Source of the DNA: Euglena gracilis
Taxonomy: Eukaryota; Euglenida; Euglenophyceae; Euglenales
NCBI GenBank assembly: GCA_039621445.1
Contig: CP154956.1
Coordinates: 62,760,257-62,824,256, forward strand
Length of the DNA stretch: 64,000 nt
Reading direction: 5' to 3'
Shown here: one piece after another, positions 1-11,230 of the stretch
How the letters are laid out: every line of letters begins with the position of its first letter
Position numbering within the stretch: position 1 is the stretch's first letter
Notes under the pieces: model-generated
What the model was told of the DNA's origin: nothing
Database searches by the model: none
The model's input: only the letters and a program-made list of their open reading frames with translations
Position numbers and translations under genes: made by a program

Positions 1-254
1 CTCGTTTACCCAATTACTGGTCAAGCCATACAAATGCGTTTGATAAGTTTTGGGGTGATGTGGTCCTGTGGCTACATCCACCTCTGAAACTTATCCCTCT
101 TGTCGTTGACAAGATCCTTTGGGATCAAGCACGCGGTGTGCTACTGATTCCTATAAGTCCCGAAGCGGAATGGTTCCAACAACTGACGTATGTCACTTTT
201 CGGTAATGGGATTTACCGAATGACACCCCTCTGTTTGAAGATTTTAGCGGTGTC

Positions 255-958
255 ATGTTACCACCATTGAAAGAAATCATTTTTCGTGTTTGTTTCTTTG
301 ATGCATTCGGAACTGTTGACCACACTGACAAATTCCTACGGGATAAAGGTCAGAATGACCAAAAATACCAACTATCCGCAGTGATAGAAAGCGGTGGTCA
401 ACATCCCAAATCACAAGAACTACCTACAAAGATCAATCGCGAATTCAGTGATGTTTTAGAACATCCTATCTATGCCAATGACATAGATGTTGCAATTCGC
501 GGACCTTTTGGTGTCTGTAAAATCGAACTCAAAGAAGGTGCTCAGCCCATGCACCGGAAACTATTTCGCTGTTCAGGCGAAGGAGAACAAGCTCTCAATA
601 CAATGATCGAAAAACTGATTGAACGAAAATGGATCATACCCTCCAAAAGCGAGTGGACCTCACAAGCTTTTGTTGTACCCAAGCCTCCCGATGCTTCTGG
701 AGAGAAGAAGTGGAGACTTGTGCTGGGTTACCGATACTTGAACTCACAGACAAAAGACGATCCACTTCCGTTACCACTTATCGAAGACCTGATTACAAGG
801 TCGATTTTCGACTTAGAAGATGGTTTTCACCAGAGCACTTACACCCTGGCTCACAACCATACACCGCTTTTGTAACCTCCCGCGGAGTTTACCAATGGAC
901 AGTGTTACCAATGGGTGTTAAGAATGGCCCAGCTATGTTCCAAAGAATGATACAATAG
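255..958 (+). pseudogene. Reverse transcriptase, N-terminal half (frameshifted)
   Basis: This part holds the RT fingers and palm start: an acidic leader (IKREFSDVL-like), the KLIERKWIIPSKSEW segment that precedes RT, VVPKPP, then WRLVLGYRYLN, and LEDGFHQ. The frame then changes: GSQPYTAFVT and YQWTVLPMG follow in another frame. One base has been lost or gained around 826-845. An in-frame TAG at 956-958 stops the second frame just before the catalytic YIDD. Bases 1-254 are probably the degraded protease-RT linker; I see no DTG motif there. Confidence 0.8.
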
Positions 959-3100
959 ATTTTACGAGACTTACCGTTTGCAATGGTATACATTGATGAT
1001 GTGCTGATTGGCACACCTCCTACACTTACAAATTCGGGTAGTGATATCCTTGATATTCACTACCGCGATATACGTTCCGTTCTGACAACGTTTCAAAAAC
1101 ATTTGCTTTTCGTCAAGGGTGCGAAAATGCATTTGTTTCGCGAAACGATAAAATTTTGTGGACACATTCTTAACAACGGACAAAGGAGAGCATCTCCAAG
1201 CAAACTTGAAGCTATAAAGAAGTGGACACCTGAAAACATCAAGACAATCACCCATTTAAAAGGATTTTTGGGCTTAGCGCAGTATTACGCGATTTACATG
1301 AAGGATTTAGCAAAAATCGCGGTACCACTGACGCGACAACTCAAAAATCGCGCTCCTGACAATACAAAGATACAATGGGATGATACAATGCGAGAATCGC
1401 TAACGACAATTAAACAACTGGTGTTGGACAACGTTGTACTTGACATTGCCGACCCGTACAAACCATACGTACTGGAGGTCGACAGCAGTGACTATGCTGT
1501 CGGCGGTGTGTTGAGTCAACATAACTCGTCCAATGAACTGCGCCCTGTAGCATTCTTCAGCAGAAAGCTACAAGGTGAAGACGGAAAAGGACAAGTCAAA
1601 TGGAGCATACGAGAAAAGGAGACGTATGTCATTGTCCTTATCCTACAAAAATTCCGAAGTTGGGTCGCCAGTTCACTTGTACAAATACTAGTGTTGACAG
1701 ACCATGAGTCTCTCCAACACTGGTACACCGAAAACTTGAACAAAGCCATGTCCTCAGTTGGCCGAAGATGCCGATGGCACGAATTTTTGAGTCATTTCAA
1801 CCTGGTGGTTGTTTACACACCAGGTCATACTCAAAAAGTCGCTGACCCACTTTCACGTGCACCCTGGCATTACCCTGGTAACCCTGACGATGGTGATGCC
1901 ACGTTCCACGGAAGTCGCGAATCCGACGAATTCGCAAGGCGCGCAGACGCCGCTGACAATTTACTTGACAATATTCCTGTCTCGCGGATTTGGCGGCGGA
2001 TGCCGATAGCCCCCGTACGGGGAAAACGACAACGCGGCAGAATGCCGGGCCCCCGCCGGGTCACGCGATCAGAATCCCCATCCCCTCTCTTTTTTCGAGA
2101 ATGGGATTATTCCAAAGATGATTTTTACAATGATGTCGTACAAAGATTGTGTCATGGTGAATTGGTTGAGAATTACACCTTATCGCCTTCACGTTTGATT
2201 TTTCGGAATGATACCAGTTACAAGTACTGCTTACCCAGTGACTTGGTTGATGACGTACTTTTATGTTATCACAACCAAGGTCATCCTGGGGCCCCCAAAC
2301 TTCTTTCTTTGGTGGGTAGCAGGTACTGTACAACCCTGACCGAAAAAGATCTGTATAAGCGCTGTTTACAAATTTCGAAACGGTGCCAAATTTGTCAAGC
2401 TGTGAAACCACGCAGAGGTACCCCCCCTGGTACGATGGACTTCTTCCCCGTACCAAATGACATTTTTTCATCCCTCTGCATGGATTTCCTGGAACTCGAA
2501 CCTTGCAAAGGAACAGATGACAAAATTTACGATTACGTTCTTGTTGTCGTCTGTCGGCTGAGTGGGTACATTGTAGCCATTCCATGCCAGAAAGCAGGGT
2601 TGACAGCACAAGTTTTGGCACAAATGTTTTTAGAAAGATGCATTTGCCTCATGGGTTTACCGAATAAAATCGTGAGTGATCAAGACCATTTGATTTCTTC
2701 TCGATTTTTTACAACTCTTTGCGGTTTACTCGTAATTGAGCAGCATTTTTCTATCATTTATCGTCCAAAAGGCAATGGTCGCGCTGAAGCGGAAGTGAAA
2801 GCTGTAGTCAACATGCTACGACTTTCACTGGCCGAATCGCACAATGCCTGGCTACAAGTATTACCCTGGTGTTTATTTTATATCAACACTTTACCGGGTC
2901 TGATATTTCAATACTCACCGTACAAGATCGTCTTTGGACGAGAGCCCCCAGGCATTGGCGACATCCCGTCAGAACGACCTGCTCGTTCTAGCGTGAGTTG
3001 CGAAACATGGTTCTCTGAAGTAGAATCATTGCGCACGGATGTGCAAAAGCGCGTAGTCGCTATACACTTACAAAAACAGAGACAATTCTTACAAGATTAA
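959..3100 (+). pseudogene. RT palm C-terminus, RNase H and integrase
   Basis: Starts with the catalytic RT motif VYIDDVLIG. The connection domain (HILNNGQRR, GFLGLAQYY) leads to RNase H (LEVDSSDYAVGG, LTDHESLQHW, VADPLSRAPW). The integrase zinc finger is HNQGH followed by CQICQ. The catalytic triad is visible as MDFLE, VSDQD and GRAEAE, with 35 residues between the second Asp and the Glu (canonical DD35E). It ends at a TAA (3098-3100). The same frame stays open beyond it, so this is a nonsense mutation inside the integrase tail. Inactive as written. Confidence 0.88.
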
Positions 3101-3556
3101 AAATCACCGATATACAACCCAGGTGACCGCGTGTGGGTGCGGAACAGCAGAACCCGCATGCAATCCACGAAGTTGGACCCCCTCTGGATCGGACCATGTG
3201 AGATCCTCGATCGGTTGGGTACAAGTGGGCGTTACAAAGTCGCTTTACCCAACGGTGTCGAGGATGTACACATGGATGACTTCGAACCATACCTGACTCC
3301 ACCAAACGGTAAAGCCATACCCTGTCTCTACTTCAAACCACGGTCAAAACTGCCTGAGACAGATGATTTTGTCGTTGACAAAATCCTCGACCACAAAGTA
3401 GACAGAGGTGAACATTACTGGAAAGTACGGTGGAAAGGATATGGTCCCGAAGAGGACACTTGGGAACCAGCAACTAGTTTTGTTGGTTATATCCAACAAG
3501 ACTGGAAGCTATGGAACAAACGAAACAACATTGACATTTCTGTAAATACCTTCTAA
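3101..3556 (+). pseudogene. Integrase C-terminus with chromodomain
   Basis: Same frame as the integrase upstream of the TAA. It contains the GPY/F-like module ([12 protein letters not shown]) and then a clear chromodomain: [26 protein letters not shown]. In chromoviruses this domain binds modified histone tails and steers integration into heterochromatin. The ORF ends at TAA 3554-3556. Confidence 0.85.
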
Positions 3557-3856
3557 GGGAGGATATACAAAGATGTCCAAGATTTTGTCCATAGCTTGGA
3601 CTTTTGACAAAATGTACAATGGGCGGATGCCAAACCATTTTGTCCCTAGCGAAGGACTTTTCGCCAAAGGACTACGGTCCTATACAATCCATTTTTACAC
3701 TTGGAGCTACAATTTTCATCTTACAATTATTGCAAACATACAAAAATTTTTGTCTCTGTGTACACTTGGTTGCATGCGTACAATGATACCGTGCAATGCA
3801 TTATTTCTCTGTTTCCCCACAGCTCAGCACTTGCTACTATCTGCTTTTTTTTCAAG
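3557..3856 (+). other. Spacer between chromodomain ORF and ORF-X
   Basis: No conserved coding sequence is seen. The stretch is rich in the pentamer TACAA (for example 3566, 3613, 3681 and 3779) and ends in a pyrimidine tract followed by CAAG directly before the ATG at 3857. That could be a splice or trans-splice acceptor for the next ORF, but the signal is weak. Confidence 0.4.
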
Positions 3857-6113
3857 ATGGATGCTGGAGGAAGGGGACCTGGTCCTCCATCCTCCCAACC
3901 GTATGTTCTCCCTGGACAACCTCCTACGGGAGGACCCCTTCACCCACAACCTCCTTCGGGAGGACGAGGACTTGCACTCCCTCGTGGAGAGCAAGTCCCC
4001 GTTCGGCATGTACAAACTGCTTCGGCAGCAAGGCCCGTAGTGGCAGCCCCCGCGTTACAAGCTGCTCCGGCAGCCAGGCCCGTAGTGGCAAATCCCCCTG
4101 TGACTCAACATGCGGTTCCGCATGTTGCTCCAGAACAAACGACACTTGGTGGCTTACAATCTCAACCTATGATTCCACAACAAACGGAATCTGCCTATGA
4201 ACAGTTTGCGGTGCCGCAACCGCGGCACCCAAGGAGATACGATCTGGCTAGTAGCAGTGGCAAACGCGCTGCTTTTGCGGCGGTAGAACAACAATATATC
4301 CAAACTGAACAACGACAATGGGCTGAACAACTACGTAGTCACTATTATCCCGCACAACCGCCACAAGGGCAGTATGCCGCACAACCTCCACAAGGGCAGT
4401 ATGCCACACAACCAGAACCTCCACAAAGGCAGTATGCCGCTCCCGTTATGCCTCGGTTCTCCAAGTGTATGGGTGAACCGACAACGGCTTCAACAGATAC
4501 AATTCGTAACGCTCTGCGCATGTGCGCAGAGGACAGGTCGGATCCCTTCATCCGAGTGATGTGGGATTCGTACTGCCGACAATTGCTTGCAATCGCCAAC
4601 AAGCCTATCGCCACCTGGGACATGTGGTCCCAGAGTCCGATAGCGGGTAGAATCTTCTTCCAACCCGGAGAATCCGGATTTCCAGACAACGTAACCCTCA
4701 GGGACCTGGGAGTCCTGGTCCCGCCTTGGCTCCGCGGAGTGCACCCAGTGGGTGCTTACGCGGAGCACATGCGCCATTATACTCCTGAACTCACAGAAAG
4801 TGAGATGGGTGATGTACAAATGCAAGAACCAATATACTTACCACAACAACGTTTCTCCTCTCCCCCACGCATGCCACCTGCCCGGAACTGGGAAGCTGGT
4901 ATGCCATCACAATACGCTATGCAGGCCGAAGAGCCATACGATGAAAACTATACCGACGAGATGGCCGAAGAGCCTTATGACGAGTATACAACGGCAGAAC
5001 CAGAGCCGGAGTATACCATGGAAACAGACGAACCACCTCAACCGGCCCCTCAACCACCACAACCCGAACAAACTCAACAAACTTTTTTGGACAAACTCAA
5101 CCATCGGTACAATCTCAACCGCAACCACCGACAACCCCCGCCGTACCACTGCCGGAACCGACAGCGATACGGGTTGTCGGAGAAAAACCCCTGCGTCCCG
5201 TAGTGGACAATATTCACTATGAACGAGTACCACAATCTGCGGATTTCGCTTACACAACCAAAGGAGAACAATATCTTCCCCTTGACAAAATTTACGAACT
5301 TGGATCCCATTTGGGAGCCATCAACGTGAAAGGAGTGATAATGGATGGCATTGGTCCAAACTCCAAAATTTTGGGTATACCCACCTGGGCACTACCCGAA
5401 TTTTTGCGTGTGAATGCACCACCACATCCACCTGGTCCAATGGAACAACTCGCTTCGGCGGCGAATCTCGTGCCGCCAGTAGCTCAACCTACTCCGGAAC
5501 CACAAACAAAGTCGTACAATACAAGCAGTTTCGGCTGCACAATCAACATCTACTCCGCCTTGCGCATCAGCAGCAGGTTCAAACCAACCTGTACCTATGC
5601 AACGAACAGGACCCCCTGCTCAAGCCGCGCAGTCGGCACGTGCAAAAGCACCCGCACAATCTACAATTCCTGTTCGAGCACCTCCTGTCACAACACCCTC
5701 ACAACCGGCTTCGGCTGGACAGACACAGCCACCTGTTGAACCGGGACAACCTTTCTCGGGTCAACCCAGGTTTGAGTCGCCAGCACAACGCGCCACTTAC
5801 AAGGAAGCTCTACAACATTTGACGGCCCCAGCAAAACAATACAACGTTGACGCGCGCAAACGTCCGCGTGGACCGGAGTTTGCAACACCACCACAAACAC
5901 GTCCAACGCCAGACACACAACGTTTGACAACAATCCACAAAGCGCACAGGCGCAACGTGATCGTCAGGACAATGATGACCTGCCGATCCCGTCCAACGTT
6001 CAACGTTCCTTACAAGAAATCTATCACCAAATGCGACCAGACAAACCCTCTGATGACATCGCTGGACATTACACCGCAGGTGTAACTGTTACAATGTGGA
6101 GAAAAACACGAGC
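3857..6113 (+). pseudogene. ORF-X, 5' part: long Pro/Gln-rich protein of unknown function
   Basis: I do not recognise this protein. From ATG 3857 it opens with Gly/Pro/Gln-rich sequence containing short repeats (PQGQYA three times, AARPVVA). A more globular segment follows (residues near VMWDSYCRQLLAIANKPIATWDM), then acidic Glu/Tyr/Pro repeats and further Pro/Gln-rich stretches. The frame changes near 5100-5130, 5500-5600 and 5900-5930, each time picking up sequence of the same style. The last frame runs into the inserted retroelement at 6113 and resumes after it at 18427. It has no membrane segments, signal peptide or env or gag motif that I can name. It follows the chromovirus pol on the same strand, so it is probably an accessory or gag-like ORF of that element. 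Confidence 0.55.
6110..6113. repeat. Target site duplication GAGC, left copy
   Basis: GAGC directly precedes the LTR end at 6114 and is repeated at 18423-18426. Removing the element and one copy restores the ORF-X reading frame. Confidence 0.85.
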
Positions 6114-6912
6114 TGTTCGCCGGCCCCACCCCCTGTGCGCCGCCGGTCGCCCCCGCGACCGGTGAGTCCCGGTGGGCCGAGGGCCCGGGGGGGTCCTCGC
6201 CGTCGTGGATAACCACCGACAGCCGGGGGGTGGGTGTTTCCGGGGCGGGGCCTGCGCTTTTTCTGGGGGTTGGTGGGCTCAGGCCAACTCCCATTTTTTC
6301 ACCCAGGTGTTTTCCCCTACCCCTGCCGGTGCGTAGGATCGTTTTTTTAATGTTTTCTGAAAATTTGGTGAACACCGAAAAATTTGCCATTTGGTGTGAA
6401 AATCTCACCTCTCTCTCTCTCTTACGCACACCTTGTAGGCAAAAACCAACCCACTGAATCTGAAATGAATCCCAACCCACCGGAGAAGCAATCACAATGT
6501 TGGAAATCTGTGAGAGTGACTGAATGTGATGGAAAAAACAACCTGGGGCAAGGAAGATGAGGTATAGGGTATAGGAGGCGGTGGTGATGGCGGTGTTGTA
6601 GGGTCTCCTTCTTGATTTCAATACCAACTTGAATTCAATAACTCCACCAACAATGTAATGACCAACAATGTAACTGCCAATTCCAATTCAACAATGTGAT
6701 TGATCAAATCCAATTCAATGTACTTCCTCTTTGCCAAATGATGGGGAAAACCCCTCAAGTTCTGTAAAAAAACAGAATTTGAAAGATCAAAGTAATTTGA
6801 CCCGCTTCTAATTTCAATCGCGGGTTTTTTTAACTGATTGGCTGTTACCCGCGATGTTGGAATTTGCACTTTCTGGCAATTTTTGGCTGCCGGCGCAAGC
6901 CGGCGGCCGACA
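6114..6912 (-). repeat. 3' LTR (799 bp)
   Basis: Second copy of the LTR. The only difference seen is at 6384, which changes the third codon of the LTR-borne frame from Asp to Asn. On its right is the polypurine tract; on its left is the target duplication in ORF-X. Confidence 0.95.
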
Positions 6913-6923
6913 CCCCCTCCCTT
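6913..6923 (-). other. Polypurine tract
   Basis: Minus-strand AAGGGAGGGGG lies immediately upstream of the 3' LTR, where plus-strand DNA priming is expected in LTR elements. Confidence 0.8.
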
Positions 6924-7237
6924 GCGACCTTAGTCGGACACCAAAAATTCGCCCCCCCCCCCCTTCCTCAACAAAGAGGGGGGAACTCCTCCAATCGGCA
7001 CTCCTTCACCCAAAGCCTATGTCCCACTCCCTCTCTCTCGAACCAACCAAACGGGAAACAAAAATCAGGGACTATGGCTTTCAAGTGCCTTCAATCCTTT
7101 GAGAAAGATTCAAATCACCAACCAATGAATATTTGGCTGCCTCCCCCCCCCCCCCGCTTCTCACGGGTGGAATGAGGGTCTTCACCAAAATCTGCCCCCC
7201 CCCTTCCAACGGGTCGGGGGATTTTTGGTAAAAATTC

Positions 7238-7620
7238 GGTTGGCGCCCCCCCCCCCCCTCCTCGGGCCGGGGGGATTTTGTCAAAAAATCAAGCGCCCCC
7301 CCCCCCTCCTCGGGCCGGGGGGACTTTTGTCCAAAAATCAAACGCCCCCCCCCCCTCCTCGGGCCGGGGGATTTTTAAAAATCAAGCGCCCCCCCCCCCC
7401 TCCTCGGGCCGGGGGGGACTTTTGTCCAAAAATCAAACGCCCCCCCCCCTCCTCGGGCCGGGGGGATTTTTAAAAATCAAGCGCCCCCCCCCCCTCCTCG
7501 GGCCGGGGGGACTTTTGTCCAAAAATCAAACGCCCCCCCCCCTCCTCGGGCCGGGGGGATTTTTAAAAATCAAGCGCCCCCCCCCCCCTCCTCGGGCCGG
7601 GGGGATTTTTGTCAAACCGA
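7238..7620 (-). repeat. C/G-run minisatellite in the element's 3' untranslated region
   Basis: Eight units of about 43-51 bp. Each has a run of 9-12 C, CTCCTCGGGCCGGGG and a short T/A-rich part (ATTTTTAAAAATCAAG or a GTC variant). On the transcribed minus strand the runs are G-rich with GGCCC inside, so stable hairpins or G-quadruplexes are possible. It lies between the chromodomain stop and the polypurine tract. Confidence 0.85.
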
Positions 7621-8067
7621 AGGGGGGGCTCATTATGCGACCAAGAACTCCCAAACACAATGTAACCCATCATCTCAAAGAATCAATCTCCAAACCTACA
7701 ACACCGGGAGAGAAGAGGAGAGGACGGCAAATATAGGCGCAGTGGGGCGAGTACAAGTACAAATATAAGTGCGGTGGGGCAAATATAAACGCAGTGGGGC
7801 GAGTACAACAGCAATGCGGCGGCGAATATGCTGAGGTGGCCCCGGCCCCCTTGCGGGGCCTTTTTCTCCAAATTCCATTCTCCTTGCCAATTCTTGCATT
7901 TGTACATTCTCTCCTTTACACGCTCATGCGTGTGTGCGTGCACTCACACCCACACGGACGTGCAAATCGGGTTTTTGAATTTTGGTGTTGGGTTAAAAAC
8001 AGCACTTTGCCTTCCCATTTGGCTCACGGTAGAGCCTTGGACAGGGCCTTATGGCTCACCTTAGAGC
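7621..8067 (-). other. Non-coding spacer after integrase
   Basis: No gene or repeat was recognised between the minisatellite and the pol stop. The open frames here are short and have no recognisable motif. Confidence 0.5.
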
Positions 8068-9099
8068 CTATGGCCCACCGTCAATTTTAAGTTCGGACAT
8101 TATGTCCATTTTCACTTTTTTCTCACGGCAATACTTCACAAACTCTCCACTGAATCTGTGAATAAAATTTCCAGCCGGTTCCCAGGTCTCCTCCCCGTCC
8201 TCATATCCGACCCACTTGGTTAAAAATTCCCACTTTCCATCTTTTCCTTTTCGGTGCCTTAGAATCTTTTCCACCTCCCACTCATCAGGTAATGCCTCTT
8301 CTTCTTTTTCGGTCCGTTTATAATAAAAAAGAGGCACCCCTTTCCCTTCAACTTGGGGTTCCCGATACTCCTTCAAAAAACTCCTATGAGCTTTTGTCTC
8401 CACCCCAGGTTTCATCTCAATTACATAACTCCGTTCCCCTTCTCTACCCTTCACGACCCCAGGTCCCACCCACCTAGAGTCAAGCTTCTCACCCGACCCC
8501 TCGGGTCTCCTATACCAAACCGTCGTCCCCACCTTTAGGGGTTCCATTTCTTTCCTCCCCTTATTTATCCTTGCCACCTCCTCCTCATGCTTTTTGTTGA
8601 GTATCCTAGCCACCCTCCCATCAATGTCTTGCATCCTATGGAAAAACTCCACCGAATCCTCACATTCTTTGGGTGGTTGGTAGGGTACCCCTGCCAATGG
8701 TCTTTCCCTTCCAGTCACAATTTCATATGGGCTCAATCCGCTTTCCCCCTTTACGTCGTGAATTCGGTCCAAAACTTGGGGTAAAGCTTCAACCCAATTA
8801 ATTTTTTCCTCCACGTACAATTTTCTCAACACCTCCATTACCTGCTGTCCGGCTCTCTCAACCCTCCCGTTTGCTTGGTGGTGGTACGCTTGGGAATACG
8901 CCTGCCTAATCCCCAAAAGTGCACACATGTTTTTCCACCAAGTGCTTGTGAAATGGCTCCCTTGGTCACTTGAGATGACCGAGGGAACCCCAAAAGGCCT
9001 CCACTGATTTTTCACCATTTCCTTAGCCAACTTGGCACCGGTTAATCCCTTGTCCTTGCATGCAACCCCCACAATCCAATCCCGAATGCCTATCCACAC
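8068..9099 (-). CDS. pol: Pol: integrase core and chromodomain
   Basis: Continues the integrase after several small frame changes between 9125 and 9075. VISSDQGSHF (Asp45) and GRVERA (Glu81) are 35 residues apart, completing DD35E. The C-terminal GPY/F-type module (DSRWVGPGVV) precedes a chromodomain around residues 273-330 (EWEVEKILRH, TKWVGYEDGEETWEP). It ends at 8068. The first residues belong to a shifted frame, so there is no independent start. Confidence 0.87.
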   Translation of the reverse strand: MWIGIRDWIVGVACKDKGLTGAKLAKEMVKNQWRPFGVPSVISSDQGSHFTSTWWKNMCALLGIRQAYSQAYHHQANGRVERAGQQVMEVLRKLYVEEKINWVEALPQVLDRIHDVKGESGLSPYEIVTGRERPLAGVPYQPPKECEDSVEFFHRMQDIDGRVARILNKKHEEEVARINKGRKEMEPLKVGTTVWYRRPEGSGEKLDSRWVGPGVVKGREGERSYVIEMKPGVETKAHRSFLKEYREPQVEGKGVPLFYYKRTEKEEEALPDEWEVEKILRHRKGKDGKWEFLTKWVGYEDGEETWEPAGNFIHRFSGEFVKYCREKKVKMDIMSELKIDGGP

Positions 9100-9103
9100 A
9101 AGG

Positions 9104-11230
9104 CTAGGGTGTCATACTCCCCCCATCGTGTAAAACCCTTGGCATTCGAAACAAATCGATGGCAACACTTGTCATTAGTGCAGGGGGTATGGGTGTGGAC
9201 TCGATCGGTCCTTTCAAACTCTCCCCCCTCACACTCGCTTGGCATGTGGAACAATTTTTGCTGCAATTTTGGTTGAGTTGCTTTGCAGCCTTTTCATCAG
9301 CCCAAACAAAACGGATTGCCATGTGTTTCCAAACTTTTTCAGGGCCAACGTGCCCCAAAAACTCGTGATTTTCTTGAATCACCAAGTGTTGAAAACTTTC
9401 AGGCACACACAACTTTTCCTCGAAAAACAATTGGCCATTTAGAACTTTGAAGCCCTTTGGCCAAACTGAATCGCCTTTGGTAGCTACCCATTTTTCTTTC
9501 CATGTGGGGCATCGGGAATATGCTTCCCCCCAATCACGCTCCCATACGGGCTTAATATCCTTAGGGGTCGTACTTGGCAGGGCGTCCCCCACTTCCATAC
9601 GAGTGTCCCCCCTCGAACTTTCAGCCGTCTCCGGGACAGGGGTCGTCTCCCCCCCCACTTTCTCATCCCAAAAATGAACTCGTTTCTTTTCTTTCCTGGG
9701 CCCTTGTGAGTGGGTGTCCACAGGGGTGTCTTTTCCTCCTGGGTCTACCCCACCCTCGGTTCCCCTCCTTGTGCACTCTCCTTTTTCCTCCTCAGGTGTT
9801 ACGTTTTTGCCACTACGGGTTGTCACCCCCCGTATCCAGGCATTACGTAAATTGGGCTGGTTTTTGATTCTTATCTCCAAACACTGTTTTTCCTCTTCTT
9901 TTTCCTCCCGGATAAAATTTTCCATTTCATCCTTGTCTTCGGCTGACCCATGCTTACTTATATCCCTTAGGGCCTGTGAAGCTGGGTATGCCCACCGACT
10001 AAGGATATCGGCTATGGTATTTTCTTTACCCGGGATATATCCCACCGTCAAATCATACTTGGAGAAAATTTGATGCCATCTCGCCCTCCTCCCAACCGGA
10101 CCACTGGGGGTGTCTAGGACCTCCCTTGTCCAAGACTCCAAACTTTGGTGGTCGGTTAAAACCAAAACGGGTTGCAATCCAATCCAACTCTCCCATTTTT
10201 GTAGTGCCAAAATTATGGCGTACGTCTCCAACTCCCTGGGGGTCCATTTTCTTTGCCCCTCGGTCAATTTTCGAGACATAAAAGCCACTGGCACAGTTTT
10301 TTTCTCAATCACATCCTGGGCTGTGGGTCTTCCTCCCCCCTCCTTCATTTGCTCTAACGTTGCCCCCACGGCGTACCCACTGGCATCAACCCTTAGCACA
10401 AAGGGTTTATCTGGGTCTACCCGTTGCAACATTAGGCCCGAACACAACCTTTTTTTCAGCTCCTCAAAAGCTTTTAAATCCTCCCCATCAAATTCCACAG
10501 GTTTTCGACTTCCTTTCTTTCCCACCTCCCTGGGGACTTTCAATTTGTCTTGCAACCGGGCAGCTACTTCCGCATACATGTGAATGTATGCATTGTAATA
10601 ATTTGTGAATCCCAAAAAGGCTCTCAAAGCCGTAATTGTTTTTGGAACCTCCCACTTTTCGATCGCTCGTAACTTACCCGGTGCAGGCCTCCTAGTCCCG
10701 TTTCCTAAAATTTGTCCACAAAATTCAACCTCCTCCACAAAAAGTTTGGCTTTGAATTCATCAGCCACCAAAAGTTCTGTTTTCAGCACCTCCAACACCC
10801 TTCTCAAATCTTTTTCGTGTGCCCCCACCAGGTCCTCCCCTTCCCCGACCGTTGTCCCCACCAGTATGTCGTCTATGTACCCTGTGGCGATATCCCTTAC
10901 TGGTGTCAAACGGTCATCGATCATTTGCTGAAATTGCTGGGGGGCATTTGTCAAACCCATTACGTTCACCCTCCACTGAAAAATGCCTTTGGGGGTAAAA
11001 CAACACGTTATGGGTCGACTTTCTGGGTGTAAAGGTTGTTGGTGAAAAGCTTGCTTCAAATCGATGATCGAAAACATTTGGTTTGCACCATGTTTGACCA
11101 AAATGTCTTCAATTTTGGGTAGGGGGTAGTTGCATCGCCTTGTTTGGCTGTTTGGCCCCCTGAGGTCCACCACCCCCCTCCAAGGAAAATCGTTGGATTT
11201 TTTGGAACTGGAAAAGTCTGGGACAGCCAT
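9104..11230 (-). CDS. pol: Pol: reverse transcriptase, RNase H and integrase zinc finger
   Basis: RT: WRGVVDLRGPN, DLKQAFHQ, FQWRVNVMGL, and catalytic TGYIDDILVG (YIDD at residues 118-121 counted from 11230). Connection: FCGQILGNGTRRPAPGKL, FLGFTNYY. RNase H starts near residue 275 (LRVDASGYAVGA, Asp282), with LTDHQSLESW and IADILSRW. A long Glu/Lys/Thr-rich linker follows, then the H2C2 finger (HEFLGH...CSTCQ) and the first integrase Asp (AIDLF). It is cut off at 9104 by a frame change in a C6 run (9119-9124). Comparison with other Pol proteins suggests one G (minus strand) is missing there. Confidence 0.88.
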   Translation of the reverse strand: MAVPDFSSSKKSNDFPWRGVVDLRGPNSQTRRCNYPLPKIEDILVKHGANQMFSIIDLKQAFHQQPLHPESRPITCCFTPKGIFQWRVNVMGLTNAPQQFQQMIDDRLTPVRDIATGYIDDILVGTTVGEGEDLVGAHEKDLRRVLEVLKTELLVADEFKAKLFVEEVEFCGQILGNGTRRPAPGKLRAIEKWEVPKTITALRAFLGFTNYYNAYIHMYAEVAARLQDKLKVPREVGKKGSRKPVEFDGEDLKAFEELKKRLCSGLMLQRVDPDKPFVLRVDASGYAVGATLEQMKEGGGRPTAQDVIEKKTVPVAFMSRKLTEGQRKWTPRELETYAIILALQKWESWIGLQPVLVLTDHQSLESWTREVLDTPSGPVGRRARWHQIFSKYDLTVGYIPGKENTIADILSRWAYPASQALRDISKHGSAEDKDEMENFIREEKEEEKQCLEIRIKNQPNLRNAWIRGVTTRSGKNVTPEEEKGECTRRGTEGGVDPGGKDTPVDTHSQGPRKEKKRVHFWDEKVGGETTPVPETAESSRGDTRMEVGDALPSTTPKDIKPVWERDWGEAYSRCPTWKEKWVATKGDSVWPKGFKVLNGQLFFEEKLCVPESFQHLVIQENHEFLGHVGPEKVWKHMAIRFVWADEKAAKQLNQNCSKNCSTCQASVRGESLKGPIESTPIPPALMTSVAIDLFRMPRVLHDGGSMTP

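Larger units (their letters stand above)
1..3556 (+). mobile_element. Outer Ty3/gypsy chromovirus, pol region (5' end outside window)
   Basis: The order reverse transcriptase, RNase H, zinc-binding and DDE integrase, then a C-terminal chromodomain is that of chromoviruses (Metaviridae). The copy is old and inactive. It has a frameshift near 830-845, an in-frame TAG at 956-958 and an in-frame TAA at 3098-3100. Protease, gag and 5' LTR would lie left of the window; no LTR was recognised on the right side. The coding region that continues after the chromodomain shares its base style (very frequent TACAA), so I infer that it belongs to the same element. Confidence 0.85.

Noticed and set aside
6010-6627. 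Minus-strand ORF across the 3' LTR
   Set aside because: It is the LTR-borne start of the gag frame running out into flanking DNA.
7225-7736. Open frames with PPPPPRAGG repeats
   Set aside because: Products of the C-run minisatellite in the retroelement's 3' region; not protein-coding.
11196-11206. A AAA AAT slippery heptamer at the methyltransferase/RT frame change, as a programmed -1 frameshift site
   Set aside because: It lies inside the conserved RT start, where no translational switch is expected. A missing A in the A6 run explains it more simply.
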